The position numbers and the translations under genes are program-made. Shown one piece after another: positions 1-7,327 of a stretch of 10,173 nt of DNA. Source of the stretch: Fidelibacterota bacterium (GTDB taxonomy: Bacteria > Fidelibacterota > UBA2242 > B5-G15); the NCBI GenBank assembly GCA_003645825.1, contig QNCQ01000045.1, positions 1 through 10,173 of the forward strand, written 5' to 3'. Every line of letters begins with the position of its first letter. Within the stretch, counting starts at the first letter, position 1. The notes under the pieces were generated by a model that was not told the DNA's origin, did no database searches, and saw nothing but the letters and a program-made list of their open reading frames with translations.

Positions 1-957
1 CCTATTACCATTGGCCCGATTAGAGCTGTAAGACACGTCGTTACCCCATCCTTGAGCTATTCTTATACGCCTGATTTGTCAAAAAAAGTATTTCTCTGGA
101 CCCCAGGTTACATTCTCCAGGATGCCCAAGGAAGGAAATTCGATATTTTCTACGGTACCCCAATTGGTTCAACTCCTCAAAGAGAAATAAAAACTTTGAG
201 TTTCAGCGTCAGCAATGCCTTTCAGGCCAAAATAGCAAAGGGAAAAGAAGAAAAAGCTTTTGAGTTTCTTACTGTTTCAAGCAGTGGCTCATACAACTTC
301 ACTCTCGACAGCCTTCGACTCTCAACGATCTCCACTTACGTCAGGTCACGGCTGTCAAATAAACTCAGCCTCAATATCAGTCTCAGGCATGACTTTTACA
401 AATACGCTGGTAGAAGGATAAATGAAATCAATACCAATAAAAGAGGAATTCCTATTCCCCGCCTGCTTTCGGTGAGTCTGTCCACAGGGTTCAGCCTATC
501 AGACAGTTACTTCAGCAAACAGGAGCAGGATATAGAAGGAGATTCCAGGGGCATATTCTCAGCTAAAGGTTCAGATAGAGATAGTTTAAAGACATTCCTT
601 TCTCGCGATAAGAAAGAGGGCAGGAAGCTTTGGGATGCAACTTTTCGAGTTAAATTTTCCATTGATAAAACCAATCCTGAAGCAATTCGTAAAAGGTTCT
701 GGACGAACGCCCGTTTGCAGTTCAAAGTGTTTAACTGGAAAGTAAATTATTCTGCCGATATAGATGTATTCAACAGAAAAATTGTAGGGCAAAGTATCTC
801 CTTGTCCCGGGATTTGCACTGCTGGGAATTCTACTTCAGCTGGGTCCCCTCGGGATATGGCAAACAGTATTATCTCAGGATCAATGTAAAGTCCCCAACT
901 CTTCGAGACCTAAAATATGAAGAGAGAGGTGGAAGACGGAGAAGTTATGGATTTTAG
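1..957 (+). CDS. lptD: LptD-like LPS-assembly outer-membrane protein, C-terminal part (5' end outside window)
   Basis: The frame is open from base 1 to the TAG at 955-957 (318 codons), so the gene starts upstream; the internal TTG at 52 is not a credible start. Near the left edge the translation has IRAVRHVVTPSLSYSYTPD, which resembles the conserved 'RH..tPs.sysy.PD' segment of LptD barrels. Near the end, SRDLHCWEFYFSWVPSGYG followed by YYLRINVKSP and LRDLKYEER fits the C-terminal barrel strands of FCB-type LptD. The polar/aromatic alternation is typical of beta-strands, and the last residue is Phe, as in many BAM-assembled barrels. LptD with LptE inserts lipopolysaccharide into the outer leaflet of the outer membrane. 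The N-terminal OstA-like periplasmic domain is not in view. The gene converges on the receiver gene and overlaps it by 4 bp. Assignment is by remembered family motifs; another large barrel of the same superfamily is possible. Confidence 0.75.
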   Translation, partial: PITIGPIRAVRHVVTPSLSYSYTPDLSKKVFLWTPGYILQDAQGRKFDIFYGTPIGSTPQREIKTLSFSVSNAFQAKIAKGKEEKAFEFLTVSSSGSYNFTLDSLRLSTISTYVRSRLSNKLSLNISLRHDFYKYAGRRINEINTNKRGIPIPRLLSVSLSTGFSLSDSYFSKQEQDIEGDSRGIFSAKGSDRDSLKTFLSRDKKEGRKLWDATFRVKFSIDKTNPEAIRKRFWTNARLQFKVFNWKVNYSADIDVFNRKIVGQSISLSRDLHCWEFYFSWVPSGYGKQYYLRINVKSPTLRDLKYEERGGRRRSYGF

Positions 958-1553
958 TCTTCCATGAGTTTCTCAACTTCGAGTGCCTTTGTTTTTCTTC
1001 CAGCTCGCAGGTATCTTTTTATCGCTTCTTCGAATAGCTCCTTTGCTTTATCTTTGTTTCCAAGGAGTTTTTGCTCCATCCCGGCTTCTTTCAAATAAAG
1101 AGCTGATTCTTCCCAGCGTCCCTGTTCCTTAAGCTCGTCAGCAATTTTTACATAGTCCGGTTTACCTTTCACTGGCGTCGGGGGTTTTACCCCAGCAAGA
1201 GCATCCTTAAGTGTAGGGATAAGTTTTTCATAGATTGCTGACTTAGCGTGTATATCGTATGCTCCATATTCCAGATATTTTTCCCTAACCTCTACAGTGA
1301 GCTCGCCTGTCAGTCCTATTATAGGGACATCTGGCTTGAGCCTCTTCATCAGTTGTAAAGTCTTGAAGCCATCCATTCCAGGAAGGTTATGATCAAGGAT
1401 TACCACATCAAACTTCTCGTTTTTGAATAGGTCAATTGCTTTTTCCCCTGTCGCCGCCTCGACAATTTCGTATTCCTCTGTCCCTATGTAGTCAATAAGA
1501 GCATCCCTTAGCAACGCCTTATCATCAACAAGCAGTATCCTTTTCTTCTCCAT
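954..1553 (-). CDS. Response regulator: receiver domain with TPR-like helical C-terminus
   Basis: A 199-residue protein counted from ATG 1553-1551. Residues 4-120 form a CheY-like receiver with acidic pair D10/D11, phospho-acceptor D54 (in VVILDHNLPGMDG), T82 (GLTGE) and K104 (HAKS), so it should accept phosphate. After a Pro-rich linker (KPPTPVKGKP), residues about 130-199 are amphipathic helices with TPR/SNAP-like pattern (IADELKEQGRWEESALYLKE; AKELFEEAIKRYLRAGRKTKA). No helix-turn-helix, GGDEF, EAL or other known output is visible, so output is probably by protein contact. A GTG nine bases upstream is in frame, but GGGTGAG precedes the ATG at better spacing. The start lies inside the 3' end of the kinase gene (29-bp overlap), suggesting translational coupling and that this is the kinase's partner. 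The TPR reading is by pattern only. Confidence 0.85.
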   Translation of the reverse strand: MEKKRILLVDDKALLRDALIDYIGTEEYEIVEAATGEKAIDLFKNEKFDVVILDHNLPGMDGFKTLQLMKRLKPDVPIIGLTGELTVEVREKYLEYGAYDIHAKSAIYEKLIPTLKDALAGVKPPTPVKGKPDYVKIADELKEQGRWEESALYLKEAGMEQKLLGNKDKAKELFEEAIKRYLRAGRKTKALEVEKLMED

Positions 1554-2772
1554 GGTTCTCACCCTTACTTTTTAATTTGAATTTCAACCTAAAAGTTGTT
1601 CCTTTATTAACTTCACTTTCAACTTCGATGGAGCCACCGTGGTTTTCCACGGCTTTCTTACAGATCATGAGTCCGAGTCCGGTGCCCTGTTTCCCTTTCC
1701 AGTTTGTGTAGTCGGGCCTCCAGATGTGTTCAAGCTTGTCCTTAGGGATACCGCAGCCAGTATCAGAGATTTCAACAACTGCAAAACCATTTGTTGAATA
1801 AGTGCGAGCGGTCAAGATCCCTTTCCCATCCATCGCTTTGTAAGCATTTTCTATAAGATTAACAAAAACACGGAGAATATCTTCTTCACTGGCTTCGACC
1901 TTTAGTGGTTTTGAAGAGTAATTTTCAACCACTTTAACTTCAGGGTTTTCCGCAAGCCTGGAGTCCATGTAAAGATGAATTGCCTCTTTGACGAGATAGT
2001 TCAGATCCACTTCCTTTTTGTGTTTGCTTGTGATATCGATAGCCTGACCGAGCTCCTTTAGCTTTTCTCCCAGTTCCTTGAAAAAGACCATCAGAGTTGA
2101 TATACTTTCGCTTCTCTGTATACTTTCGTCCACAAGTTTCAGTATCTCATTTTTATAGCTGGCGATACCCCCTTTCCCTTTGTCTCCAACAGCTGACTCA
2201 AGATTTTTGAAGCACTCTTCAATTTTGTTTTTTATCGATTCTATATGCTTTGTAAGTGTTTTTAGCCTCAGCATTACAGAGGCATAATAGCTTCCTGACA
2301 TGTCATGTCCGACGCTCTTCACAATGAGTCTGCTCTCTTCTATAGCTCGGTTTCTCTCCTCAGCAAGTCTCTCATTTTCAAGACGCTTTTCCTGCCATTC
2401 AAAACCCTTTTCTATCCGTTCAAAGAATAAATCAGGATATTCCACAACGGCATGTTTTTGAATAAAATCCTTAGCGCCAAGCCTCAGAGACTCAACAGCA
2501 TTTTCGATGGTTATCTCACCGGTCAGTACAATGACGTAGTTCTTATACGTCAACCCTCTTCTTTCAAGTTCTTTCAAGAAGTCAAGGCCCGACATATTTG
2601 GCATTCGAATGTCCAACAAAATTACTTTAAAGTCTTTTTCCTCTACGAATTGCAACCCTGCCTGTGCGTCTGTAACGTAAACCAGACCGTAGCCCTTGTC
2701 TTCCATTAGTTCTTTTATGCTTTTACAAAATGCTTCGCTATCATCAATCAGTAAAATGTCATCATGAAACAT
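1525..2772 (-). CDS. Soluble hybrid sensor: N-terminal receiver fused to histidine kinase
   Basis: 415 residues with no membrane segment. Residues 4-122 are a receiver with D10/D11, phospho-acceptor D54 (VILLDIRMPNMSG), T84 (VLTGE) and K106. A charged coiled-coil linker (about 123-150) leads into a DHp-like helical region with probable phospho-acceptor H156 in SVGHDMSG. The HATPase_c domain is intact: N-box N305/N309 (NLIENAYKAM), G1 box 337-341 (DTGCG), G2 box 363-367 (GTGLG), then HGGSIEVES. It should autophosphorylate and signal from the cytoplasm, with the receiver as input rather than output. The DHp is longer than usual between the H-box and the ATPase (about 150 residues). ATG 2772-2770 lies 3 bp after the stop of the GAF protein gene, so the two are translated together. 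The likely phosphate target is the overlapping downstream receiver. Which signal the receiver reports is unknown. Confidence 0.9.
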   Translation of the reverse strand: MFHDDILLIDDSEAFCKSIKELMEDKGYGLVYVTDAQAGLQFVEEKDFKVILLDIRMPNMSGLDFLKELERRGLTYKNYVIVLTGEITIENAVESLRLGAKDFIQKHAVVEYPDLFFERIEKGFEWQEKRLENERLAEERNRAIEESRLIVKSVGHDMSGSYYASVMLRLKTLTKHIESIKNKIEECFKNLESAVGDKGKGGIASYKNEILKLVDESIQRSESISTLMVFFKELGEKLKELGQAIDITSKHKKEVDLNYLVKEAIHLYMDSRLAENPEVKVVENYSSKPLKVEASEEDILRVFVNLIENAYKAMDGKGILTARTYSTNGFAVVEISDTGCGIPKDKLEHIWRPDYTNWKGKQGTGLGLMICKKAVENHGGSIEVESEVNKGTTFRLKFKLKSKGENHGEEKDTAC

Positions 2773-2775
2773 ATT

Positions 2776-4581
2776 TCATGCCCTCATAGGTATTTCTAGA
2801 ATTAATTTTGAGCAGGAGTCTTCCTCCTGAAAGTCAATTCTCCCGCCATAATTTGTTGTTATCACTTCTCTGGCTATATCAAGAGAAAACTGATAAGGTT
2901 TGTAGCTTTTCGCTCCCACCACTTTTTCCTCGACCGATCTGCGAGGAATCTCGGTCCCGGATTTATTGTCTTTGCCCTCAATAACGATCCTAAGCTTCTC
3001 TCTATCCCTGATAGTGCCTATTTTCAGCGTTGACCCATAATGTTTTAGCCGAAAGACTGCAATAGAGATTAGAGTAACAAGAACTTCTGTTATCTCGTTT
3101 GGATCCAGCACGGTCTCGGGTAGGTTAGCTTCTTCACTCCTGTTTCTTTCAGCGTTGATTTTTTTGGAGAATAGCTCACTCTTTACTAAAAGCAGGCTTT
3201 CATCTATCAAATCACCCCATTTGCACCTGATCCTGTGGTAGCCGGCTTTTGTCGAGAAATCCTGCAGGACTCTTATGCCCTGACTAACTTTTTTCAGATT
3301 TTCGCCAATCATTCTGAGTCTATCGATTAGTTCTTCGGGGGGCAGAGCCTTAGGATCTTTTTCAAACTTTCTCACTATACTTCCAATTCCGAGTTGTGCT
3401 TCAACCAGTGGATTCCCTATGTCGTTGGGAATTCTGACCGCAAGAGTACCAAGGGCGGTCAACCGCTGGCTTTTAAGCGTTTTCAAAGCAGACAGTTTAA
3501 TAGTCTCAAGATACTGAACGTTCTCAATGGCTACAGAAAGCATATCAACGAGTATCCTGAGATACTTTTCGTCATCTTCCGTAAAGTAGTCAGGACCCCC
3601 TTCCTTAGGAATTTTGTTGTAAAGCTTGATAGCACCAATAGGTTCATCCTTGATTTTTATCGGCATGCCCAGAAATGTGAGCCTGTCCCCATATTTCAGA
3701 TGCCCTTTTATTGCGTTACGGTACTTGCCTTTGTAATAGGGGAGTGTAAGAACATTTTTTGAGCGTATCGTTCTGTTTTCCTTGACTATTGTCCCTGTAA
3801 GTCCTTCTCCTATCTTATGCTCGGCTACGTTTATAAGTTCCTCCGGTATTCCATAACCGGCACGGAGGATAAGTCTTTCTTTATTGTACTCATCCCGCAG
3901 GTAAATTTCACAGGTCTCTGAGGAAATAGTCTTCGCGGTATTTTTAGCCACAAACCTGAGGAGATCATCTAGTTCGAAAAAGGAAAGAATCTGGGTTCCC
4001 ACTTTCATCAAAAGTTCCAGATACTCGGATTTTCTTCTTTCGTTCATAATGTACTTGTAGTTATCCAGAGCCAGAGATACATAGTTTGCGATAAGCATAA
4101 ATACATCAAGATCGGATTTCTTAAAGTTATAATCATCAGAAACAGCTCTCATTACTCCCAGCAACTGCCCATTCTGGGATACCAGAGGTACCGCCATGAA
4201 AGATTTTGCTTTTCTAGAATCTGCCTCCGAGTATTTTCCTTTCCATCTTAGCCCTGGATGAAACCTGGCAAGGTCAGAGTTTGATTTCTTATTCAGGTCT
4301 CTGATTAACAGTGGCTTTTTCTTGTCAAAGACCCATCCAGTTAGCCCTTCATTTCGTTCGTATATTATCTCTCCATTTTTTCTATCTATGGCTCCAGTAA
4401 GACCACTCGTTTTGGCAAGTTTGATCACATCGTTATTCTCATCGTATAGAAAGATTGAACACCCCTTCCAGTTGAATATATTGGGGATGAGATTCACGCT
4501 TTTTTCCAGAATACCATTAAGCGATTTTTCACTGAATATTGAGCCAACTTTCAGTATTTGATCAATGGTAAGAGTACTCAA
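2776..4581 (-). CDS. Tandem-GAF protein with degenerate histidine-kinase C-terminus (probable pseudokinase)
   Basis: 601 residues, soluble. GAF 1 spans roughly 15-175 (LIPNIFNWKGCSIFLYDEN ... SFMAVPLVSQNGQLLGVMRA) and GAF 2 roughly 188-357 (DDLLRFVAKNTAK ... LGMPIKIKDEPIGAIKLYNK). Residues 365-445 resemble an H-box/DHp: LTALGTLAVRIPNDIGNPLV lines up with the usual 'laalGelaagiaHEirNPL', but the histidine is Asn386. The ATPase-like tail has lost its N-box asparagines (VLVTLISIAVFRLK, T503 and I507), has a poor G1 (DNKSGTEIP), and reads PYQFSL (562-567) where GTGLGL is expected, although the flanking frame (DIAREVITTNYGGRIDF) is still kinase-like. It is therefore likely a non-catalytic sensor that regulates or pairs with the kinase 3 bp downstream. 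Start TTG 4581-4579 has AGGAAG at 5 bases; it begins 9 bp after the pfkA stop. Ligand of the GAF domains is unknown. Confidence 0.85.
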   Translation of the reverse strand: MSTLTIDQILKVGSIFSEKSLNGILEKSVNLIPNIFNWKGCSIFLYDENNDVIKLAKTSGLTGAIDRKNGEIIYERNEGLTGWVFDKKKPLLIRDLNKKSNSDLARFHPGLRWKGKYSEADSRKAKSFMAVPLVSQNGQLLGVMRAVSDDYNFKKSDLDVFMLIANYVSLALDNYKYIMNERRKSEYLELLMKVGTQILSFFELDDLLRFVAKNTAKTISSETCEIYLRDEYNKERLILRAGYGIPEELINVAEHKIGEGLTGTIVKENRTIRSKNVLTLPYYKGKYRNAIKGHLKYGDRLTFLGMPIKIKDEPIGAIKLYNKIPKEGGPDYFTEDDEKYLRILVDMLSVAIENVQYLETIKLSALKTLKSQRLTALGTLAVRIPNDIGNPLVEAQLGIGSIVRKFEKDPKALPPEELIDRLRMIGENLKKVSQGIRVLQDFSTKAGYHRIRCKWGDLIDESLLLVKSELFSKKINAERNRSEEANLPETVLDPNEITEVLVTLISIAVFRLKHYGSTLKIGTIRDREKLRIVIEGKDNKSGTEIPRRSVEEKVVGAKSYKPYQFSLDIAREVITTNYGGRIDFQEEDSCSKLILEIPMRA

Positions 4582-4590
4582 AGTAACTTC

Positions 4591-5580
4591 CTATCGTGAT
4601 AGTGTTTTGTATATCTGCAAAAGTTCCTCATCAAGCGGCTTCTTTTTTTCCCATGTCTCCTCTAAAGGAGTAAAAACTATCTGGTTATTTACCCAGCCCA
4701 CCATAACGTCACTTTTCCCCTCTATCAATCCAAGCACTGCATGATACCCCAGCCTGCTGGCTAAAAGCCTATCTGTTGCTGTTGGGCTTCCCCCTCTCTG
4801 AGTATGTCCCAGAATACAGACCCTACAATCAATATTGTAGTCTTTCTTCAAACGTGCTGCTATTTGATTGGCATTGCCCAGTTCGTCTCCCTCTGCCACT
4901 ACGATAAGGCTACTTGTCTTACCAGCTTTTGACCAGACTTTGATAGCTTCATATAACTGTTCGTAGCTCATTCTCCGCTCAGGTACCAGTATCTCCTCTG
5001 CTCCTCCACAAATACCAACGGCCAGAGCGATGAAGCCCGCTTCTCTCCCCATAACTTCAACAATGAACAGTCTGCTGTGAGATTCTGCAGTGTCACGTAT
5101 TTTATCAATTAAATCAAGAGCCGTATTAACTGCAGTATCATAGCCTATAGTCAAATCAGTCCCATAGATATCGTTGTCTATTGTGGCAGGAACACCTATT
5201 ATGTTGATCCTGTATTCCTCACATAAGGCGTGAGCACCACGAAAGCTCCCATCGCCACCTATTACAATCAGTCCGTCTATATTCCACTCTCTAAGCACAT
5301 CATAAGCTCTCTTACGACCAACTTTGTGGTAGAAAGTTTCACATCGCGAGGTCTTGAGGATGGTTCCACCTCGCTGGATTATATTGCTAACTGACCGCAT
5401 GGACATCGGTATAATATCACCCTCAACCAAACCTTCATATCCACCCTGGATTCCGAAAATGGATAGACCTTCATTTATTGCTGTTCTAACCACAGCTCGA
5501 ACACATGCGTTCATACCCGGGGCATCGCCCCCGCTTGTCAGAACTGCTATCCTGCTTACTTTCTTCTGACGCCTTTCCAC
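4591..5580 (-). CDS. pfkA: ATP-dependent 6-phosphofructokinase
   Basis: Phosphorylates fructose 6-phosphate to fructose 1,6-bisphosphate, the committed glycolytic step. 329 residues, close to bacterial PfkA length. Seen: nucleotide loop TSGGDAPGMNA (15-25), GGDGS (108-112), catalytic TIDND (133-137, D135 as base), VEVMGREAG, and GHTQRGGSPTATDRLLASR. GGDGS and PATIDND (no Asp after GGD and no Lys before TIDND) indicate ATP rather than pyrophosphate as donor. R28 and R32 sit where E. coli PfkA has allosteric Arg21 and Arg25, so effector control is plausible. The frame is open back to an ATG at 5769, but that would add 63 residues unlike PFK; GTG 5580-5578 has GGGAG seven bases upstream and puts the nucleotide loop where the family has it. 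It is first in a tight run with three signalling genes, an unusual setting for a central enzyme. Confidence 0.95.
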   Translation of the reverse strand: MERRQKKVSRIAVLTSGGDAPGMNACVRAVVRTAINEGLSIFGIQGGYEGLVEGDIIPMSMRSVSNIIQRGGTILKTSRCETFYHKVGRKRAYDVLREWNIDGLIVIGGDGSFRGAHALCEEYRINIIGVPATIDNDIYGTDLTIGYDTAVNTALDLIDKIRDTAESHSRLFIVEVMGREAGFIALAVGICGGAEEILVPERRMSYEQLYEAIKVWSKAGKTSSLIVVAEGDELGNANQIAARLKKDYNIDCRVCILGHTQRGGSPTATDRLLASRLGYHAVLGLIEGKSDVMVGWVNNQIVFTPLEETWEKKKPLDEELLQIYKTLSR

Positions 5581-5587
5581 CGAGTTA

Positions 5588-5592
5588 CTCCC
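5588..5592 (-). promoter_or_regulatory. Ribosome binding site selecting the GTG start of pfkA
   Basis: GGGAG on the minus strand, seven bases before GTG 5580-5578. It supports the short pfkA start over the in-frame ATG at 5769. Confidence 0.6.
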
Positions 5593-5610
5593 TTTTTCAA
5601 AGCAAGCTAA

Positions 5611-5663
5611 TTTATAATATAAAATTAATTTATTACAGTATTTTTGTGGTGTGGGCAAAGCAA
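5611..5663 (-). promoter_or_regulatory. Candidate promoter of the pfkA-signalling operon
   Basis: The 5611-5640 stretch is almost pure A/T. A weak sigma-70-like pair is TTGCTT (5663-5658), 17 bases, TACTGT (5640-5635). Alternative -10 elements TATATT (5621-5616) and TATAAA (5616-5611) lie nearer the gene but lack a matching -35. No exact consensus is present; only the position just upstream of the first gene of the run makes a promoter likely here. Confidence 0.3.
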
Positions 5664-5763
5664 CGGACTCCTGTTGAAATTGGAGAGCATAGACAGAGGC
5701 ACTCCCATTTTGCCTTATTTTGATACCAAGCTTTCGGAATATCTTACTTATTGATGTTGATGA

Positions 5764-5792
5764 TGCCACCTTTTAAAAACCCGAATTTGGCA
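5764..5792. repeat. Short inverted repeat TGCCA-N19-TGGCA
   Basis: Five-base arms at 5764-5768 and 5788-5792 around a spacer that contains TTTTAAAAA. It could be an operator-like site or chance; the arms are too short and the loop too long for a convincing intrinsic terminator. Confidence 0.2.
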
Positions 5793-5887
5793 CGCTCTTC
5801 CATAGTTGAAATCAGGGAGAACACTTTTAATGAGATAAATGAATATGCATAAGGACTTTATAGGAGCAGGTTGTTAATAGAAATTGA

Positions 5888-7327
5888 CTACCTAATTCTT
5901 ACATAAGCCCGGGCTATTTCCTGCGAACCTCTGGTGACAACTACGGGATAGCATTTACCCTGACCATATACTGAATATTTTCTCCACTTAAGATTTGCTG
6001 TATCTATCAGATACCCCCTGTCTTCACCTGTATTGTAGGGGATGTCTGGGACAAATCCTTTCAAGTTTACTGTAAATGTTGAGCTACTCATACCATCGAC
6101 GAGAACATTTAGAATTCTTATTTTATCCCCCTTTTTTACAAAAAGTGTGTCGTTTTCGAAAACAGAGGTTTTTTCTCCGTTTACTTCAAAGATAAAAGCA
6201 ATATAGTCTTTTTTCAAATTTGTTATGCTTATGTTTACCCTTCCTATTTTGAAGTTATCCTTTCGGAAAACAATAGATGTATTATCTTTCACTCCGAATT
6301 CCTTCAGAAAATCCTGTTCCGTCCCAACTCCGAGGATGTCACAACTCAAACCTCGAGGGTAATTGGATTCAATGTGAGTTATCTTTATTCTGTCACCTCT
6401 ATAGATAGAAACTGTAGAATTATCTATTACAATATTGGGGTATTTTCCATTTACTACCAGTAGAGCGTATATTAACCTTGGGGGTTCATAGAGGATTGCT
6501 GGGTGTTCGGGCTCCACTCCCATCAGCCCGAGAAATTCGTTGATTACGTAGTTATGATACCTTATTTTCAGTTCAAGGCTTTCAAGATTCTTTGAGGTTT
6601 CGATTCCAAAAGCCGGAATTTTATACTTTGTTAGAGCGAAATAGGTAGCAGATTTCCTCTGCTCCTTGAAATATGTATCCGGCTCTCCCGTCCTGGTATT
6701 CATGAAGTGAAAATGGTGCTCCTTATCCTGAATCTTACGGTTTACTTTTTCTATTACCCATCGCGCCATTTTTTCAAGGTGGATCGTATCGTTTCCAACA
6801 ACATAGAAGCTCGCGTCAGCTATCACAGACTGCCCAAATCTATGTGGATTGTGGAGTTCATCGATATAGGTATCTCGATAGAATCCCCATCCATCGTGCA
6901 GGTTAAGAAACAAATCACTCTCAGCCATAAATTGTTTTATCAGCTCCACAATTTTATCATCAACATCTTTCGGGTGTTTGTTCTGGAATTTTCTATTCAT
7001 GTCCCCATTGACTCCTCGCCGGTTGAGTATTATCGAATGAAAGTTTGCTCGCGGAATCACTATCAGGTTCCCTTTTTCAAGCACAAGGTCTGGATAGAGG
7101 TCTGCAGAGAGAAATCCCCCTGGTTCGTCTCCCTGGATACCACCGAGTATAAAAACAGTTTTCCCGTCTTTCCTCCCATAGAGTTTATAAACATTTAACT
7201 CATTAGGAGTATTTTTAAAATATACCAGGTGCTCCCTGGATGGTCTCTTAACATGTCCGGCCTTCGAAAAAACAGGCTGGAAGCCTGCAAGAGTCAGAAC
7301 AAGTATTAAAATGAGACGCAGCGTCAT
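5888..7327 (-). CDS. Secreted M99-family zinc carboxypeptidase, Csd4/Pgp1-like (peptidoglycan tripeptide trimming)
   Basis: 479 residues with a signal peptide (MTLRLILILVLTLAGFQPVFS). The catalytic domain (about 35-275) shows GGIQGDEPGG with Q65 and E68 as zinc ligands, NLHDGWGFYR with H144 as third ligand, substrate-binding R104 and N111/R112 in RRGVNGDMNRKF, and probable catalytic E243 in GIETSKNL. Using Gln where M14 relatives have His is the known hallmark of H. pylori Csd4. Two beta-rich segments follow (about 280-380 with NYPRGLSCDILGVG, and 380-479), matching the middle and C-terminal domains of M99 proteins. In Helicobacter and Campylobacter the enzyme removes the terminal meso-diaminopimelate from muropeptide tripeptides in the periplasm and is needed for helical shape; that role here is inferred. 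Start ATG 7327-7325 overlaps the upstream stop (ATGA) and has AAAGGA four bases before it; an ATG five codons earlier lacks such a site. Confidence 0.88.
   Translation of the reverse strand: MTLRLILILVLTLAGFQPVFSKAGHVKRPSREHLVYFKNTPNELNVYKLYGRKDGKTVFILGGIQGDEPGGFLSADLYPDLVLEKGNLIVIPRANFHSIILNRRGVNGDMNRKFQNKHPKDVDDKIVELIKQFMAESDLFLNLHDGWGFYRDTYIDELHNPHRFGQSVIADASFYVVGNDTIHLEKMARWVIEKVNRKIQDKEHHFHFMNTRTGEPDTYFKEQRKSATYFALTKYKIPAFGIETSKNLESLELKIRYHNYVINEFLGLMGVEPEHPAILYEPPRLIYALLVVNGKYPNIVIDNSTVSIYRGDRIKITHIESNYPRGLSCDILGVGTEQDFLKEFGVKDNTSIVFRKDNFKIGRVNISITNLKKDYIAFIFEVNGEKTSVFENDTLFVKKGDKIRILNVLVDGMSSSTFTVNLKGFVPDIPYNTGEDRGYLIDTANLKWRKYSVYGQGKCYPVVVTRGSQEIARAYVRIR

Larger units (their letters stand above)
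5581..5887. other. 307-bp intergenic spacer between the envelope and the pfkA blocks
   Basis: No credible gene, tRNA or known riboswitch fold was recognised. It holds the AT-rich promoter candidate near the pfkA end, and a TGCCA/TGGCA inverted repeat at 5764-5792. The frame of pfkA stays open from 5769 to 5580, but the translation looks non-PFK. No hairpin followed by a T run was found after the carboxypeptidase gene, so where block A transcription stops is not evident. Confidence 0.5.

Noticed and set aside
3394..3762. 122-codon open frame on the plus strand
   Set aside because: Antisense to the GAF protein gene; no recognisable domain and no convincing binding site.
5641..5760. Possible tRNA or riboswitch in the spacer
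   Set aside because: No T-loop-like GTTCRA motif, acceptor pairing or known aptamer core could be identified.
6707..7198. 163-codon open frame on the plus strand
   Set aside because: It lies wholly antisense to the M99 carboxypeptidase gene, whose motifs are clear, and its translation resembles no family.
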